Shown piece after piece: positions 1 through 8,883 of a DNA stretch of 64,000 nt (positions are counted from its first letter, which is position 1; each line of letters opens with the position of its first letter). The notes under the pieces are model-generated. The model saw nothing but the letters and a program-made list of their open reading frames with translations. It ran no database searches and had not been told where the DNA came from. Source of the DNA: Ruegeria sp. R13_0 (lineage in GTDB: Bacteria; Pseudomonadota; Alphaproteobacteria; Rhodobacterales; Rhodobacteraceae); the NCBI RefSeq assembly GCF_017743995.1, contig NZ_JAGHRB010000008.1, forward strand, positions 124,001-188,000, read 5' to 3'. Both the position numbers and the translations under genes were made by a program.

Positions 1-84
1 CTGCGGACCATTCTGGTGCCCGGTCACGCGCTGCAGACAACGGCTGGGGCACAGACCCCGAGCGCCGCCCCCGAACATGCGTAA
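1..84 (+). CDS. C-terminal end of an upstream gene, probably ExbB/TolQ-type
   Basis: An open frame enters from the left edge and ends at TAA (82-84), overlapping the following exbD start (ATG at 77) by 8 bp. Only 27 residues are visible, a Pro/Ala-rich tail with no domain signature. The ExbB assignment rests only on position: ExbD, ExbD and TonB follow, and the complete unit at 16418-19653 has ExbB in the same place. Confidence 0.45.
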   Translation: MRTILVPGHALQTTAGAQTPSAAPEHA

Positions 85-442
85 CACGGCGCCCTTTGCC
101 AGACGCCCCTTGTCGATGACGCCGCTGATCGACGTCATATTCCTGTTGCTGCTGTTCTTCATGCTCTCATCCACCTTCTCGCGATTTGCTGAGATCGAAT
201 TGACCCAAGCGGCGGCTGGCAGTGGCGCGGGTACGGCACCAGCGGACAGAGTGTTCCTGCAGCTTGGCCCGGATCGGTTGGTTCTGAACGGGGCCTCGAT
301 CACGTTGGATGATCTGCTGACGCAAGTTGAAACCGGGCAGGTTCTGATCAGCCTCGACGCTGATACCTCGGCGCAACGTCTTGTCGATGTATTGGTCCCT
401 CTGCGCGGTCGGGACGGGTTGACCGTCACGGTGTTGGAGTAG
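77..442 (+). CDS. exbD: ExbD/TolR-family proton-channel subunit
   Basis: A 121-residue protein with a short basic N-terminus, one membrane segment (about residues 15-37) and a small periplasmic domain. The segment starts MTPLIDVIFLLLLFF and keeps the Asp that carries protons in ExbD/TolR. With ExbB it forms the inner-membrane motor that uses proton motive force to drive TonB. The gene overlaps the upstream probable exbB and lies 4 bp before a second exbD-like gene, so this is one operon ending in tonB. No TonB-dependent receptor is in view, so the substrate is unknown. Confidence 0.9.
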   Translation: MRNTAPFARRPLSMTPLIDVIFLLLLFFMLSSTFSRFAEIELTQAAAGSGAGTAPADRVFLQLGPDRLVLNGASITLDDLLTQVETGQVLISLDADTSAQRLVDVLVPLRGRDGLTVTVLE

Positions 443-446
443 GCCG

Positions 447-824
447 ATGATCCGCCAGACCCCCCAACGCCGCAGACGCGACTCCACGATCCCGCTGATC
501 AATGTGGTGTTCCTGATGCTGGTCTTCTTCCTGATCGCCGGCACCGTGGCCCCCCCTTTGGACCCCGATCTTGAGCTTGTGGACACCGCAGAACTTGAGG
601 GGCGTGAGCCGCCGGATGCGCTGGTCCTGCATGCAGACGGATCGCTCAGCTTTCGCGGGCAGGCCACCGACGCGGAAACCTACATGGCGGATCATGAAGG
701 CGAAGAGGTCCGCATCGTGCCGGACCGCGCGGCCTCGGGCCCGCGTCTGATCGAGGTGACAGGCGCGCTGCGGCGGGCTGGGGCGAAATCGGTCTTTCTG
801 GTCACGCAGCAGGCGATCGAATGA
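447..824 (+). CDS. Second ExbD-like protein, essential Asp replaced by Asn
   Basis: A 125-residue ExbD-family protein with the same layout: basic N-terminus, one membrane helix (about residues 16-38), periplasmic domain. The helix reads STIPLINVVFLMLVFF, so the family's proton-binding Asp is Asn19 (codon AAT at 501-503). In ExbD this Asp is required for energy transduction, so this copy should not carry protons. ExbD acts as a dimer inside the ExbB ring, and a heterodimer with the normal ExbD encoded just upstream is a reasonable inference. It overlaps tonB by 4 bp (ATGA). Confidence 0.85.
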   Translation: MIRQTPQRRRRDSTIPLINVVFLMLVFFLIAGTVAPPLDPDLELVDTAELEGREPPDALVLHADGSLSFRGQATDAETYMADHEGEEVRIVPDRAASGPRLIEVTGALRRAGAKSVFLVTQQAIE

Positions 825-1933
825 TCCGAACCTCGGCCATCATTGCCGCCGTGGCCGTTCTGGTTTCGCTGCTGGTGCACATTTTGGGCCTGAGCATGAC
901 TACAGCCAGCCTGACCCATTCGCCAAGCGCTGTGGGCGATGAGGAAGATGCGGTGACCCTCGGCACGGCCTTTGAGGATTTGGCCGAACAGGTGCCCGAA
1001 CCGATCGAGCCAGAAGAAGCGGAGGTGCCCGAACCTCCGGTCGAAACCTCGCCCGAGCCTGAAGAGGCGGAGATTCCGACAAGCGAAGCTCTGGTTGCGT
1101 CACCCGATCCGCAAGAGCAGGTTTTCGCGCCCGATACCGGCCCCTCCAATGGCGGTCAGGCCGAGGTGCCAGAGCTGGAGGTGACCGAATCCGTTGACCA
1201 GTCGGAGACGCAAACGGCAGCAAGTGATGAGGTCGACGCGACGCCTTTGGCCGAGCCGTCCGATGTCGTCGAAATACCGCAAGCCAGTGCCGCAGAGACG
1301 GTCGAGCCGGTCGAAACGCCGGAGGCTGAGCAACTGGCCGCGTTGCCGCCCGTCGAGGTCGCTCCTGTGCCGCTGGAACAAGAGGCTGTCGAGCCAGAAA
1401 TCGCAGTAGAGCCTGTGCCAGACGAAGCAGAACCCGTGGAGGACAGCGAAGGAACCGAGCAGGCGGTGGCAACTTCCATTCGACCGCGCTTGCCCAATCG
1501 AACGCCCTCGGACGAGGTTCAGCCCGCTCTGCCCGGCGCGCGCAATTTCGACAATCTGAAATTTCCAGAACAAACCATTGAATCCCCGCTGGCAGCCTAT
1601 CAGCGCAAAGGGATTGATGCTTTCACCCGTAATGACCGGGGCAACCAGTCCGGTGGGCGAGGGCCGGGCAATTCCACCACGACCAACTATGCCGGACAAG
1701 TTCTTGTGCATCTGAACCGCGCACCCCGGGTCTATGCTCCGGTCCGTGGATACGCGCAGGTGTTCTTTCAGATCGACCCGGATGGCTCATTGGCCTGGGT
1801 CGAGGTTATTACCAGTTCGGGTTCGGATCAGCTGGATCGGGCTGCAAAAGATCAGGTCCGGGGGGCCGCACCGTTCCCGCCGCCGCCCGGTGGTGTCAGC
1901 CGCAAACTGTCTTTCTACTACCAGAACGGCTGA
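821..1933 (+). CDS. tonB: TonB-family energy transducer
   Basis: A 370-residue protein. The N-terminal membrane anchor (residues 6-27) carries Ser16 and His20 in the SxxxH arrangement known from TonB. A long Glu/Pro/Val-rich periplasmic spacer follows (about 30-240), then a TonB C-terminal domain (about 290-368) with the typical pattern of a hydrophobic strand, an Asp-Gly turn, and a Pro-rich stretch before the last strand. It should carry ExbB/ExbD energy to an outer-membrane receptor. It is the last gene of the operon, and its stop is 2 bp from the stop of the convergent tex gene. Confidence 0.85.
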   Translation: MIRTSAIIAAVAVLVSLLVHILGLSMTTASLTHSPSAVGDEEDAVTLGTAFEDLAEQVPEPIEPEEAEVPEPPVETSPEPEEAEIPTSEALVASPDPQEQVFAPDTGPSNGGQAEVPELEVTESVDQSETQTAASDEVDATPLAEPSDVVEIPQASAAETVEPVETPEAEQLAALPPVEVAPVPLEQEAVEPEIAVEPVPDEAEPVEDSEGTEQAVATSIRPRLPNRTPSDEVQPALPGARNFDNLKFPEQTIESPLAAYQRKGIDAFTRNDRGNQSGGRGPGNSTTTNYAGQVLVHLNRAPRVYAPVRGYAQVFFQIDPDGSLAWVEVITSSGSDQLDRAAKDQVRGAAPFPPPPGGVSRKLSFYYQNG

Positions 1934-1935
1934 GC

Positions 1936-4119
1936 CTAGCGCGCTCCGCGCCGTTGCTGCGCTCCGCCATCTTTGCGCATGGTCAGGCCAATCCGTTTGC
2001 GGGGGACGTCAACTTCGACAACGCGTACCTTCACGACCTGGCCGGTTTTGACCACCTCATGCGGGTCTTTGACGAAGCGATCCGCCAATTGGCTGACATG
2101 GACCAACCCGTCCTGATGAACGCCGATATCCACGAAAGCCCCGAAAGCGGCCACATTGGTCACCGTCCCCTCCAACAGCATGCCGGGTTTGAGGTCGGTG
2201 ATCTCTTCTATGCCGTCCCGGAACGACGCTGTGACAAAGCTGGGGCGCGGATCACGGCCCGGTTTTTCAAGCTCGGCAAAGATATCGCGAATGGTGGGCA
2301 GGCCGAAGGTCTCATTGGCGAATTGCTCGGCCCGCAAGCCCTTTAGCGCCCCGTCATGTCCCATGATCTGACGGATATCCCGACCGCAGGCAGCGACGAC
2401 GCGGCGGGCGACGTCATAGGCTTCGGGGTGGACCGAGGACGCATCCAGCGGCTCCTCTCCATCGCGGATGCGCAGGAATCCCGCGCATTGCTCAAAGGCG
2501 CGCGGCCCGAGGCGGTCCACCTTCAGCAAGTCTTTGCGGGACTGGAACGCGCCGTTGTGATCTCGGTGCTGCACGATGGCCTCGGCCAAGCCGGGGCCAA
2601 GGCCCGACACATGCGACAGCAGCGGGGCCGAGGCGGTGTTCAGGTCGACACCGACCGCGTTCACCACATCCTCGATCACCGAAGCCAGTGACTGGGACAG
2701 GCGATGCTGGTCCACGTCATGCTGGTATTGCCCGACCCCGATGGATTTCGGTTCGATCTTCACCAACTCGGCCAACGGGTCTTGCAAACGGCGTGCGATC
2801 GAGACTGCACCGCGTAGGGATACATCCAGATCCGGGAACTCTCGCGCCGCCAGTTCCGACGCGGAATAGACCGAGGCCCCAGCCTCGGACACGACTGTTT
2901 TGGTGGGGGCTTTGACCGATTTGGGCAGCAGGCTGAGCGTGTCGGCGACCATTCGTTCGGTTTCACGGCTCGCGGTGCCATTGCCGATGGCGATCAGCTC
3001 GATCTGATGGGCCGAGATCAGATTCAAGATCGCCGCCTGCGCCCCCCGCAGATCGTTTTTCGGTTGAAACGGATAGAGTGTGTCTGTCGCAACGACTTTG
3101 CCGGTGGCATCCACCACGGCGGCTTTGACGCCGGTTCGAATGCCGGGATCCAGACCCAGCGTGGGCCGCGCGCCCGCCGGGGCCGCAAACAGAACATCCT
3201 TGAGGTTGCGCGAGAACACCTGAATCGCCTCATCCTGCGCCCGGCTGCGCAGGTCGGCCATCAGCTCGACCATCATTGACAGGGACAGCTTGACCCGCCA
3301 GGTCCAGCCCGCAACCTTGCGCAACCACTTGTCTCCGGGGCCATCGCCACGAGTTTGTAGATGTGAGGCAACAATCGTCTCAGCCCGCGCCGCGCCCGAG
3401 TCGGGCTCAGGAGCGATATCCAGCGTGACGACCCCCTCTTTCGAAGCCCGCAACATGGCCAGGGCGCGGTGCGAGGGGGCGGTTGCCCAAAGCTCGGAAT
3501 GGTCAAAGTAGTCGCTGAACTTAGCTCCCTCTTTTTCTTTGCCCTCAACGAGTTTTGAAGACAAAAGCGCCTCTTGCTGCATGAAATTGCGTAGCTCACC
3601 CAGCAGAAGGGCGTTTTCCGTCAGCCGCTCGGTCATGATGTCACGTGCGCCGTTCAACGCGTCCTTGGTCGTTTGAACAGCCTCTGACAGGTAGCTCTGC
3701 GCAAGGGCCTCGGGGTCGGCATTGCGGTCGGCCAGAATGGCGTCGGCCAGCGGCTCCAGCCCGTTTTCGCGGGCGATCATCGCCTTGGTGCGCCGCTTGG
3801 GTTTGTAGGGCAGGTAGATATCTTCCAGCTGCGCCTTGGTCTCGGCCCCGGCGATGGATTTTGCCAGATCGTCCGACAATTTGCCCTGATCCTTGATCGA
3901 CGTCAGGATTGTCTGCCGCCGCGCCTCCAGCTCTCGCAGATAGGTCAGCCGGTCCGAGAGGGTTCGAAGCTGCGTATCGTCCAGCCCGCCGGTCGCCTCT
4001 TTGCGATAGCGGGCCACGAAGGGCACGGTCGCGCCTTCGTCCAGCAACCGAACGGCGGCCGAGACCTGATCCGCGCGCGCGTTGATTTCGGTGGCGATTG
4101 TGCGTGCGATACGGTCCAA
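1936..4119 (-). CDS. tex: Tex, S1-domain RNA-binding transcription accessory protein
   Basis: A 727-residue protein close to the usual Tex length. Seen in order: the Tex N-terminal helical domain with the [17 protein letters not shown] block, the YqgF/RNase H-like domain (around [17 protein letters not shown]), a helix-hairpin-helix stretch ([17 protein letters not shown]), and a C-terminal S1 domain (from about residue 640) with [21 protein letters not shown]. Tex binds nucleic acid and affects transcription and stress tolerance in several bacteria. It is a monocistronic housekeeping gene with no evident functional link to its neighbours. The 155 bp before znuA hold no gene or clear signal. 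Confidence 0.95.
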   Translation of the reverse strand: MDRIARTIATEINARADQVSAAVRLLDEGATVPFVARYRKEATGGLDDTQLRTLSDRLTYLRELEARRQTILTSIKDQGKLSDDLAKSIAGAETKAQLEDIYLPYKPKRRTKAMIARENGLEPLADAILADRNADPEALAQSYLSEAVQTTKDALNGARDIMTERLTENALLLGELRNFMQQEALLSSKLVEGKEKEGAKFSDYFDHSELWATAPSHRALAMLRASKEGVVTLDIAPEPDSGAARAETIVASHLQTRGDGPGDKWLRKVAGWTWRVKLSLSMMVELMADLRSRAQDEAIQVFSRNLKDVLFAAPAGARPTLGLDPGIRTGVKAAVVDATGKVVATDTLYPFQPKNDLRGAQAAILNLISAHQIELIAIGNGTASRETERMVADTLSLLPKSVKAPTKTVVSEAGASVYSASELAAREFPDLDVSLRGAVSIARRLQDPLAELVKIEPKSIGVGQYQHDVDQHRLSQSLASVIEDVVNAVGVDLNTASAPLLSHVSGLGPGLAEAIVQHRDHNGAFQSRKDLLKVDRLGPRAFEQCAGFLRIRDGEEPLDASSVHPEAYDVARRVVAACGRDIRQIMGHDGALKGLRAEQFANETFGLPTIRDIFAELEKPGRDPRPSFVTASFRDGIEEITDLKPGMLLEGTVTNVAAFGAFVDIGVHQDGLVHVSQLADRFVKDPHEVVKTGQVVKVRVVEVDVPRKRIGLTMRKDGGAQQRRGAR

Positions 4120-4274
4120 GGGGGCCTCCTGAAACTGGGTCGGAAGGACTTCTTAGACAGCGTTTTGACAGAGGGGAAGAGGGTCAGCGCATTGGGGCAA
4201 GATTTCCTGAAACGGTCTGCCCCTTTGCCTGTGTTCGAGGCCCGGCCGCTGAGCCGGTCGGGCGTTGGCGTGCC

Positions 4275-5435
4275 TTAGAGGCACTCAGCCAATGTGTTCG
4301 CCATATTGCGCAGAAGTTGGGGATAGAGTGCCGGGCCGGGTTCAAGTTCCGTGCTGAGGGGATCAATCACACCTGTGTTTGCCTCAGTTCCCTCTAGCAC
4401 GGTTGCAATCAGACCGGAGTTGAACTGCGGTTCAGCAAGCACACAATCAATCCCTTCGTCGCGGATACGCGCTTGAATCTCAGCAATGCGAGCGGGGCTT
4501 GGATCTGACGCATCGCCGATCGAGATCGCGCCGGAGGCCGGGAAGTCGAAGTCATTTTCAAAATACTGATAGGCGTCGTGGAACACAATGAAGCTACCGC
4601 CTTTAACAGGCTCCAGCGTTTCTGCGATCTCGGCTGAAAGTGCCTCCATCTCGGCGCGCGCGGCTGCTGCGTTTTCAAAGTACTTGCCTGCGTTTTCAGG
4701 GTCAGCAGCAGAGAGTTGGGCAGCGATGACGTTCAGCCATGTGCTGGCATTTGCAGGCGACAACCAGGCATGCGGATCGTGTTCGCCATGCGCGTGACCT
4801 TCGTGGTCGTCATGATCATCATGGTCTGCATGCTCTTCATGGCCATGGTCGTCATGCGCGTGGTCATCTTCCTTGTCATGGTCGTGATCATCGTGACCAT
4901 GTTCATCCTTGTGATCGTCGTGATCATCATGGGCGTGGTCGTCGTGATCGTCATGCGCGCGTTCGTCTTTGTGATCGTCATGATCATCATGCGCATGTTC
5001 GTCCTTGTGATCATCACCATGATCTTCGTGACCATGGTCGTCATGATCCTCGTCATCGCCGTGATCATGCGCTTCGAACAGCGCGTCCTCGCGGAAGTCC
5101 AGCAGAGTGGTTCCGTCCGCCTCCAGAAGCGTTGTTACAGTCGCGCCGCCAGCGAGCGTTTCGACAGCGTTTTCCATCCATGGCGTCAGATCTTCGCCGA
5201 TCCAGAAGACCAGATCAGCCTCTTGCAGAGCTGCCGCCTCGGACGGGCGTAGGTTGTATTCATGGGGTGAGGCGCCCGGCTGAACGATCAGGCTGGGTTC
5301 GCCCACACCGTCCATCACACGGGCTACAAGCGAATGCACCGGGGCAATGTCAACGGCAACACTAGGGACGTCGGCCAAGGCGGTTCCGCCCAACAATGTA
5401 GCGGTGATCGAAATGGAAAGGAGGTTTCTGGACAT
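4275..5435 (-). CDS. znuA: ZnuA, periplasmic zinc-binding protein with a very long His/Asp loop
   Basis: A 386-residue substrate-binding protein of the zinc ABC transporter ZnuABC. A signal peptide covers residues 1-21 (cut after TALA). Probable zinc ligands include His34 (PVHSL) and the His in FIVFHDAYQYF. Between the two lobes, residues 122-222 form a charged loop with 33 histidines and many Asp. ZnuA proteins usually have a much shorter His-rich loop there, and this explains the extra length. The loop is thought to capture zinc for handover to the binding site. It is divergent from zur-znuC-znuB across a 57 bp gap with Zur-box-like sites, so repression by Zur under zinc-replete conditions is expected. 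Confidence 0.95.
   Translation of the reverse strand: MSRNLLSISITATLLGGTALADVPSVAVDIAPVHSLVARVMDGVGEPSLIVQPGASPHEYNLRPSEAAALQEADLVFWIGEDLTPWMENAVETLAGGATVTTLLEADGTTLLDFREDALFEAHDHGDDEDHDDHGHEDHGDDHKDEHAHDDHDDHKDERAHDDHDDHAHDDHDDHKDEHGHDDHDHDKEDDHAHDDHGHEEHADHDDHDDHEGHAHGEHDPHAWLSPANASTWLNVIAAQLSAADPENAGKYFENAAAARAEMEALSAEIAETLEPVKGGSFIVFHDAYQYFENDFDFPASGAISIGDASDPSPARIAEIQARIRDEGIDCVLAEPQFNSGLIATVLEGTEANTGVIDPLSTELEPGPALYPQLLRNMANTLAECL
4770..5072 (-). repeat. Low-complexity His/Asp-coding repeat in znuA
   Basis: About 300 bp of irregular tandem repeats with units like CATGATGATCACGAC, encoding runs of HDDHDDHKDEH in ZnuA. Such tracts can change length by replication slippage in whole codons. 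The opposite strand reads as a hydrophobic open frame, which is a by-product of GAT/CAC codons and not a gene. Confidence 0.85.
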
Positions 5436-5453
5436 TGGACCCTCTGTGTGATT

Positions 5454-5494
5454 TTATAACATTTAATCGCGGCATATATGATATAAGATAACAT
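5454..5494. promoter_or_regulatory. Putative Zur operators between znuA and zur
   Basis: Two copies of the half-site ATAACAT lie at 5456-5462 and 5488-5494, 32 bp apart (about three helical turns). The second is the right arm of an imperfect palindrome, ATGATAT-AAG-ATAACAT (5478-5494), that runs into the zur start codon. This resembles the ATGTTAT/ATAACAT-type Zur boxes of alphaproteobacteria. A site over the zur start would allow both autoregulation and control of znuA. The assignment is from motif similarity and context only. Confidence 0.6.
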
Positions 5495-6005
5495 GACAAG
5501 TCAGAGGCAACAGAACTCGACCAGCGAAGCTGCGCCGGTGGGGTTCCATGATCATGACCACGTGTCCTGCGTGGAAACCGGCCTTGCCATGGCTGAGGCA
5601 AAGTGCAGCGCCGAGGGCCTGCGCCTGACGCCTGTGCGTCACAAGGTGCTGGAAATGCTGTTGCAGGAACACAGGGCGCTTGGCGCCTATGCCATCCTTG
5701 ATCGCCTGCGGGATGAGGGGTTCGGCTCGCAGCCGCCCGTGGCCTATCGCGCCTTGGATTTTCTGGTCGAAAACGGGTTTGTCCATAAGATCGAACGGCT
5801 GAACGCTTTTGTGGCCTGCGCCCATCCGGGGGCGACGCATTCACCTGTCTTCATGATCTGCCGTGGCTGTGATGCGGTGGCCGAAGCTTCCTCGGCCGTT
5901 GATAGCGGTGCCCTTGGCGATGCCGCCCGCGCCGTGGGTTTTGAAATCGAACGTACTGTAGTAGAAGCCGAAGGTCTCTGCTCTGACTGCACCGAAAAGG
6001 CCTAG
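5493..6005 (+). CDS. zur: Zur, zinc-responsive Fur-family repressor
   Basis: A 170-residue Fur-family protein. The winged-helix DNA-binding part (about 35-95) includes GLRLTPVRHKVLEML and PPVAYRALDFLVENG. The dimerisation/metal part has the CXXC pairs CRGC and CSDC of the structural zinc site. A His-rich start (FHDHDHVSC) is typical of Zur in this group and supports the upstream ATG, although no clear Shine-Dalgarno sequence precedes it. The gap to znuC is 2 bp. With zinc bound it should repress znuA and znuCB. Confidence 0.92.
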   Translation: MTSQRQQNSTSEAAPVGFHDHDHVSCVETGLAMAEAKCSAEGLRLTPVRHKVLEMLLQEHRALGAYAILDRLRDEGFGSQPPVAYRALDFLVENGFVHKIERLNAFVACAHPGATHSPVFMICRGCDAVAEASSAVDSGALGDAARAVGFEIERTVVEAEGLCSDCTEKA

Positions 6006-6007
6006 CA

Positions 6008-6748
6008 ATGTCCCTTGTCACCGTTGAAGACCTGAGCGTGAGCTACGGGGCCAATACCGTGTTGCGCCATGTCCATATGATCATCGAACCCGGTGAGATC
6101 GTGACAATTGTCGGGCCGAACGGGTCCGGCAAGACAAGCCTGTTGCGCGCCATTATCGGCGCCACCAAACCGGCCAAAGGGCGCATTACACGTAAACAGG
6201 GACTGCGGATCGGTTACGTGCCGCAGAAACTGCATATCGATCCGACCCTTCCCATTTCAGTCGAGCGCTTCATGCGCCTGACCAATCGCGTCAGCCGCGC
6301 CCGCTGTGCCGAGGCGCTTGAGGAAGCCGGCGTTCCTGATCTGTTGAAGCGACAGATGACACAATTGTCCGGCGGGCAATTTCAGCGCGTGCTGCTGGCG
6401 CGGGCCTTGATCAACCACCCGGATATCCTTTTGCTGGACGAAGCGACGCAGGGTTTGGATCAACCGGGTTCAGCGGCCTTCTACCGGCAGATTGAAACCG
6501 TGCGCCGCGAGACCGGCTGCGCCATTTTGATGATCAGCCACGAATTGCACGTGGTCATGAGCGCCTCGGACCGGGTGATCTGCCTGAACGGTCATGTCTG
6601 CTGCGAAGGCTCGCCCGCCGTTGTGGCCTCGGCCCCTGAGTATCGCGCCCTGTTCGGGACAGGCACCGGAGGGGCACTGGCGCTGTACCGGCATGACCAC
6701 GATCATCATCACGACCACGATCATAGCTCTCAGGACGCTGCAGAATAA
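6008..6748 (+). CDS. znuC: ZnuC, ATPase of the zinc ABC transporter
   Basis: A 246-residue ABC ATPase. The motifs are intact: Walker A GPNGSGKT, signature LSGGQFQR, Walker B LLLDEATQ, and the H-loop His in MISHELH. The C-terminus ends in a His/Asp tail (HDHDHHHDHDH) that probably binds zinc, as in ZnuA and Zur. It powers zinc import through ZnuB. It lies between zur and znuB and overlaps znuB by 1 bp, so translational coupling is likely. Confidence 0.95.
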   Translation: MSLVTVEDLSVSYGANTVLRHVHMIIEPGEIVTIVGPNGSGKTSLLRAIIGATKPAKGRITRKQGLRIGYVPQKLHIDPTLPISVERFMRLTNRVSRARCAEALEEAGVPDLLKRQMTQLSGGQFQRVLLARALINHPDILLLDEATQGLDQPGSAAFYRQIETVRRETGCAILMISHELHVVMSASDRVICLNGHVCCEGSPAVVASAPEYRALFGTGTGGALALYRHDHDHHHDHDHSSQDAAE

Positions 6749-7542
6749 TGCTGGATGATTTTATGACCCGCGCTACACTGGCCGGGATAGGTGTGGCTTT
6801 TGCGGCGGCTCCGCTGGGATGTTTCGTAGTCTGGCGCCGAATGGCCTATTTCGGTGACGCAACCGCGCATGCGGCCATTCTGGGCGTTGCCTTGTCGCTG
6901 ACCTTCCAGATGTCTATTTTCGCGGGCGCGTTGGCCGTAGCTCTGCTGATGGCGTTGACGGTTACTTTGCTGTCCGGGCGGGGATACGCGATGGACACAC
7001 TATTGGGCGTTCTGGCCCACTCTGCACTGGCCTTTGGCTTGGTTGCCGTTTCGTTTCTTTCCGGCGTCCGCATTGACCTAATGGCTTATCTTTTTGGCGA
7101 TATTCTGGCCGTTTCGCGAACAGATCTTGCTGTGATCTGGTGCGGGGCGGCACTGGTCGTTGCCCTCATCGGGTGGCGCTGGTCGCAGCTATTGACCGCG
7201 ACTCTGAACGAAGAACTGGCCTATGCCAGCGGGTACGACCCCAAACGCGAGCAATTGATCCTGACCCTGTCTCTGGCGGTGACCGTCGCGGTGGCAATCA
7301 AGGTCGTGGGCGTTCTTCTGATCGCAGCCATGCTGATCATTCCGGCGGCCGCTGCGCGCAGCCTTGCCCGATCGCCCGAGTCCATGGCCCTGATCGCCGC
7401 GGCCATCGGAGCGGTTTCCGCCGTAGCCGGTTTGCGGGCGGCTTACGTGTTCGACACACCTGCAGGGCCGTCAATTGTATGCGTCGCGGCAATCTTGTTT
7501 GCCTGTTTCAGCCTGTTGGGATGGAAAGGTCACAAGCGGTAG
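6748..7542 (+). CDS. znuB: ZnuB, membrane permease of the zinc ABC transporter
   Basis: A 264-residue polytopic membrane protein of the ABC-3 family with about seven or eight hydrophobic helices and the conserved FGDATAHAAILGVALS stretch near the N-terminus. It forms the zinc channel that receives metal from ZnuA and is driven by ZnuC. It is the last gene of the zur-znuC-znuB operon. Its end faces the end of the HlyD gene 6 bp away. Confidence 0.95.
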   Translation: MLDDFMTRATLAGIGVAFAAAPLGCFVVWRRMAYFGDATAHAAILGVALSLTFQMSIFAGALAVALLMALTVTLLSGRGYAMDTLLGVLAHSALAFGLVAVSFLSGVRIDLMAYLFGDILAVSRTDLAVIWCGAALVVALIGWRWSQLLTATLNEELAYASGYDPKREQLILTLSLAVTVAVAIKVVGVLLIAAMLIIPAAAARSLARSPESMALIAAAIGAVSAVAGLRAAYVFDTPAGPSIVCVAAILFACFSLLGWKGHKR

Positions 7543-7548
7543 AACGAC

Positions 7549-8883
7549 TTACCTTTCATTGAAGGCCCGCTCCAAAGTCAATTGGACCGGTTTCAAAAGA
7601 TAGCTGAGAAGCGTCTGCTCACCCGTTGTCATCTCGGCCACAACGGTCATACCCGCCTGCAGCGGACGGTTAAACGCACCGGTGCCGATTGTTGAGCCAG
7701 CCAGGACGAAGGAGGCCCGGAAATAGGTCTCGCCCGTTTGTTCGTCTGTCATGGGCAGGGGATGGACCGTCTGCAACCGCGCCTCGACCTTGCCAAAACG
7801 ACGGGCATCGAACGTATCGACGCTGATGGCCACTGGGTGTTCCAAGGCTACATGCCCCACCTCGGAATTGGGAATGCGGGCCTCGACCATCAGGTTCTGC
7901 CGGGTCGGAAGCAGTTCGTATAGCGTTTCGCCCGAGGCAATAACCTCACCGGGATTGGGCGAGGCCACCGATTGGATCACGCCACGCACCGGAGCAGTCA
8001 GGCGCAGGTCGGCAAGCCTGGCCTCCACGAGTTTCTGCGAGGTCTGCAACTGGTGGTGCTCGTGTTCCAGTGCGTTGATGCGTGTCAGCACGTCCTCTCT
8101 CAGCGTCAGGGCCTCTTCCGCGAGGGCCGCTTTTGCAAGGGTCAAAGCGTTGCGCGCCTCCGCGACGCGGACACGGGCGTCTTCGGCAGCCGCGCGCATG
8201 GCGTCGACTTCGTCTTCTTCTTCCAGAAAATCACTGAGAGATTTTAGTCCCTGCGTCTGCAGCTTCGCGTACCGATCCAAGACCTGCTCTTTCTTTTTGA
8301 CCCTTTGGCGCGCGAACTCGGCGGCGTCTTCAAGAATCTGCAGTGTCTTGGCTTGCTGCTCAATCGAAACACGCTGAACCTTCTGACTTTCCATGAATAG
8401 CTCAATACGGGCTGCAGCCGTCGTCAGACCTGATTTCCTAAGCGTTTGTATCTCGGTGGTCGTCTGCCGAGCATCGCCTTCAAGCATGGCAAGCACGGCC
8501 CTTGCATTTCCTAGATCCCGCGCGACAGAGGAGGCTTGCGCGGACAGGACCTCCATCTCTTGTGTTAGTTCTGGGTGGTGCAACTCGACCAGGACATCAC
8601 CGATTTCCACAGTTTGACCGTCCTGCACATGGACTGAACGGACAATCCCGCCTTCCATGGTTTCGATCTGAACATAGTGGCCTATCGGAACGATAGTGCC
8701 CGGCGCGCGTGTGATCTGTGGCACCTCGGTCCGCCATGACAAAGCGATCAGACTGGCAAGAAAACCGGTGATAGCAAGCGCGAGAAACGCCGCAAACCGA
8801 GGCGCGCGGGCACGCTTTCGTCGAGCGCTGCGGTCAAGCGGTCCTTCTCGGTTTGCGGACTGTGTGCGGAAAACCATCTTCAA
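7549..8883 (-). CDS. HlyD-family periplasmic adaptor of a type I secretion-like system
   Basis: A 444-residue protein with a basic cytoplasmic start, one membrane helix (about 33-52), the APGTIVPIGHYVQIETMEGG entry to the lipoyl domain, long coiled-coil arms (about 110-290), a second lipoyl half, and a C-terminal beta-barrel region. Such adaptors join an inner-membrane ABC exporter to a TolC-like outer-membrane channel. The gene overlaps the upstream ABC gene by 4 bp and is third in a three-gene operon. No TolC gene is in the window. The adaptor looks normal even though its partner ATPases do not. Confidence 0.9.
   Translation of the reverse strand: MKMVFRTQSANREGPLDRSARRKRARAPRFAAFLALAITGFLASLIALSWRTEVPQITRAPGTIVPIGHYVQIETMEGGIVRSVHVQDGQTVEIGDVLVELHHPELTQEMEVLSAQASSVARDLGNARAVLAMLEGDARQTTTEIQTLRKSGLTTAAARIELFMESQKVQRVSIEQQAKTLQILEDAAEFARQRVKKKEQVLDRYAKLQTQGLKSLSDFLEEEDEVDAMRAAAEDARVRVAEARNALTLAKAALAEEALTLREDVLTRINALEHEHHQLQTSQKLVEARLADLRLTAPVRGVIQSVASPNPGEVIASGETLYELLPTRQNLMVEARIPNSEVGHVALEHPVAISVDTFDARRFGKVEARLQTVHPLPMTDEQTGETYFRASFVLAGSTIGTGAFNRPLQAGMTVVAEMTTGEQTLLSYLLKPVQLTLERAFNER

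Noticed and set aside
4716-5252. Plus-strand open frame of 178 residues, very rich in Val, Ile and Met, resembling a membrane protein
   Set aside because: It is the exact complement of the His/Asp repeat of znuA. GAT and CAC codons read backwards give ATC and GTG. No ribosome-binding site or family match.
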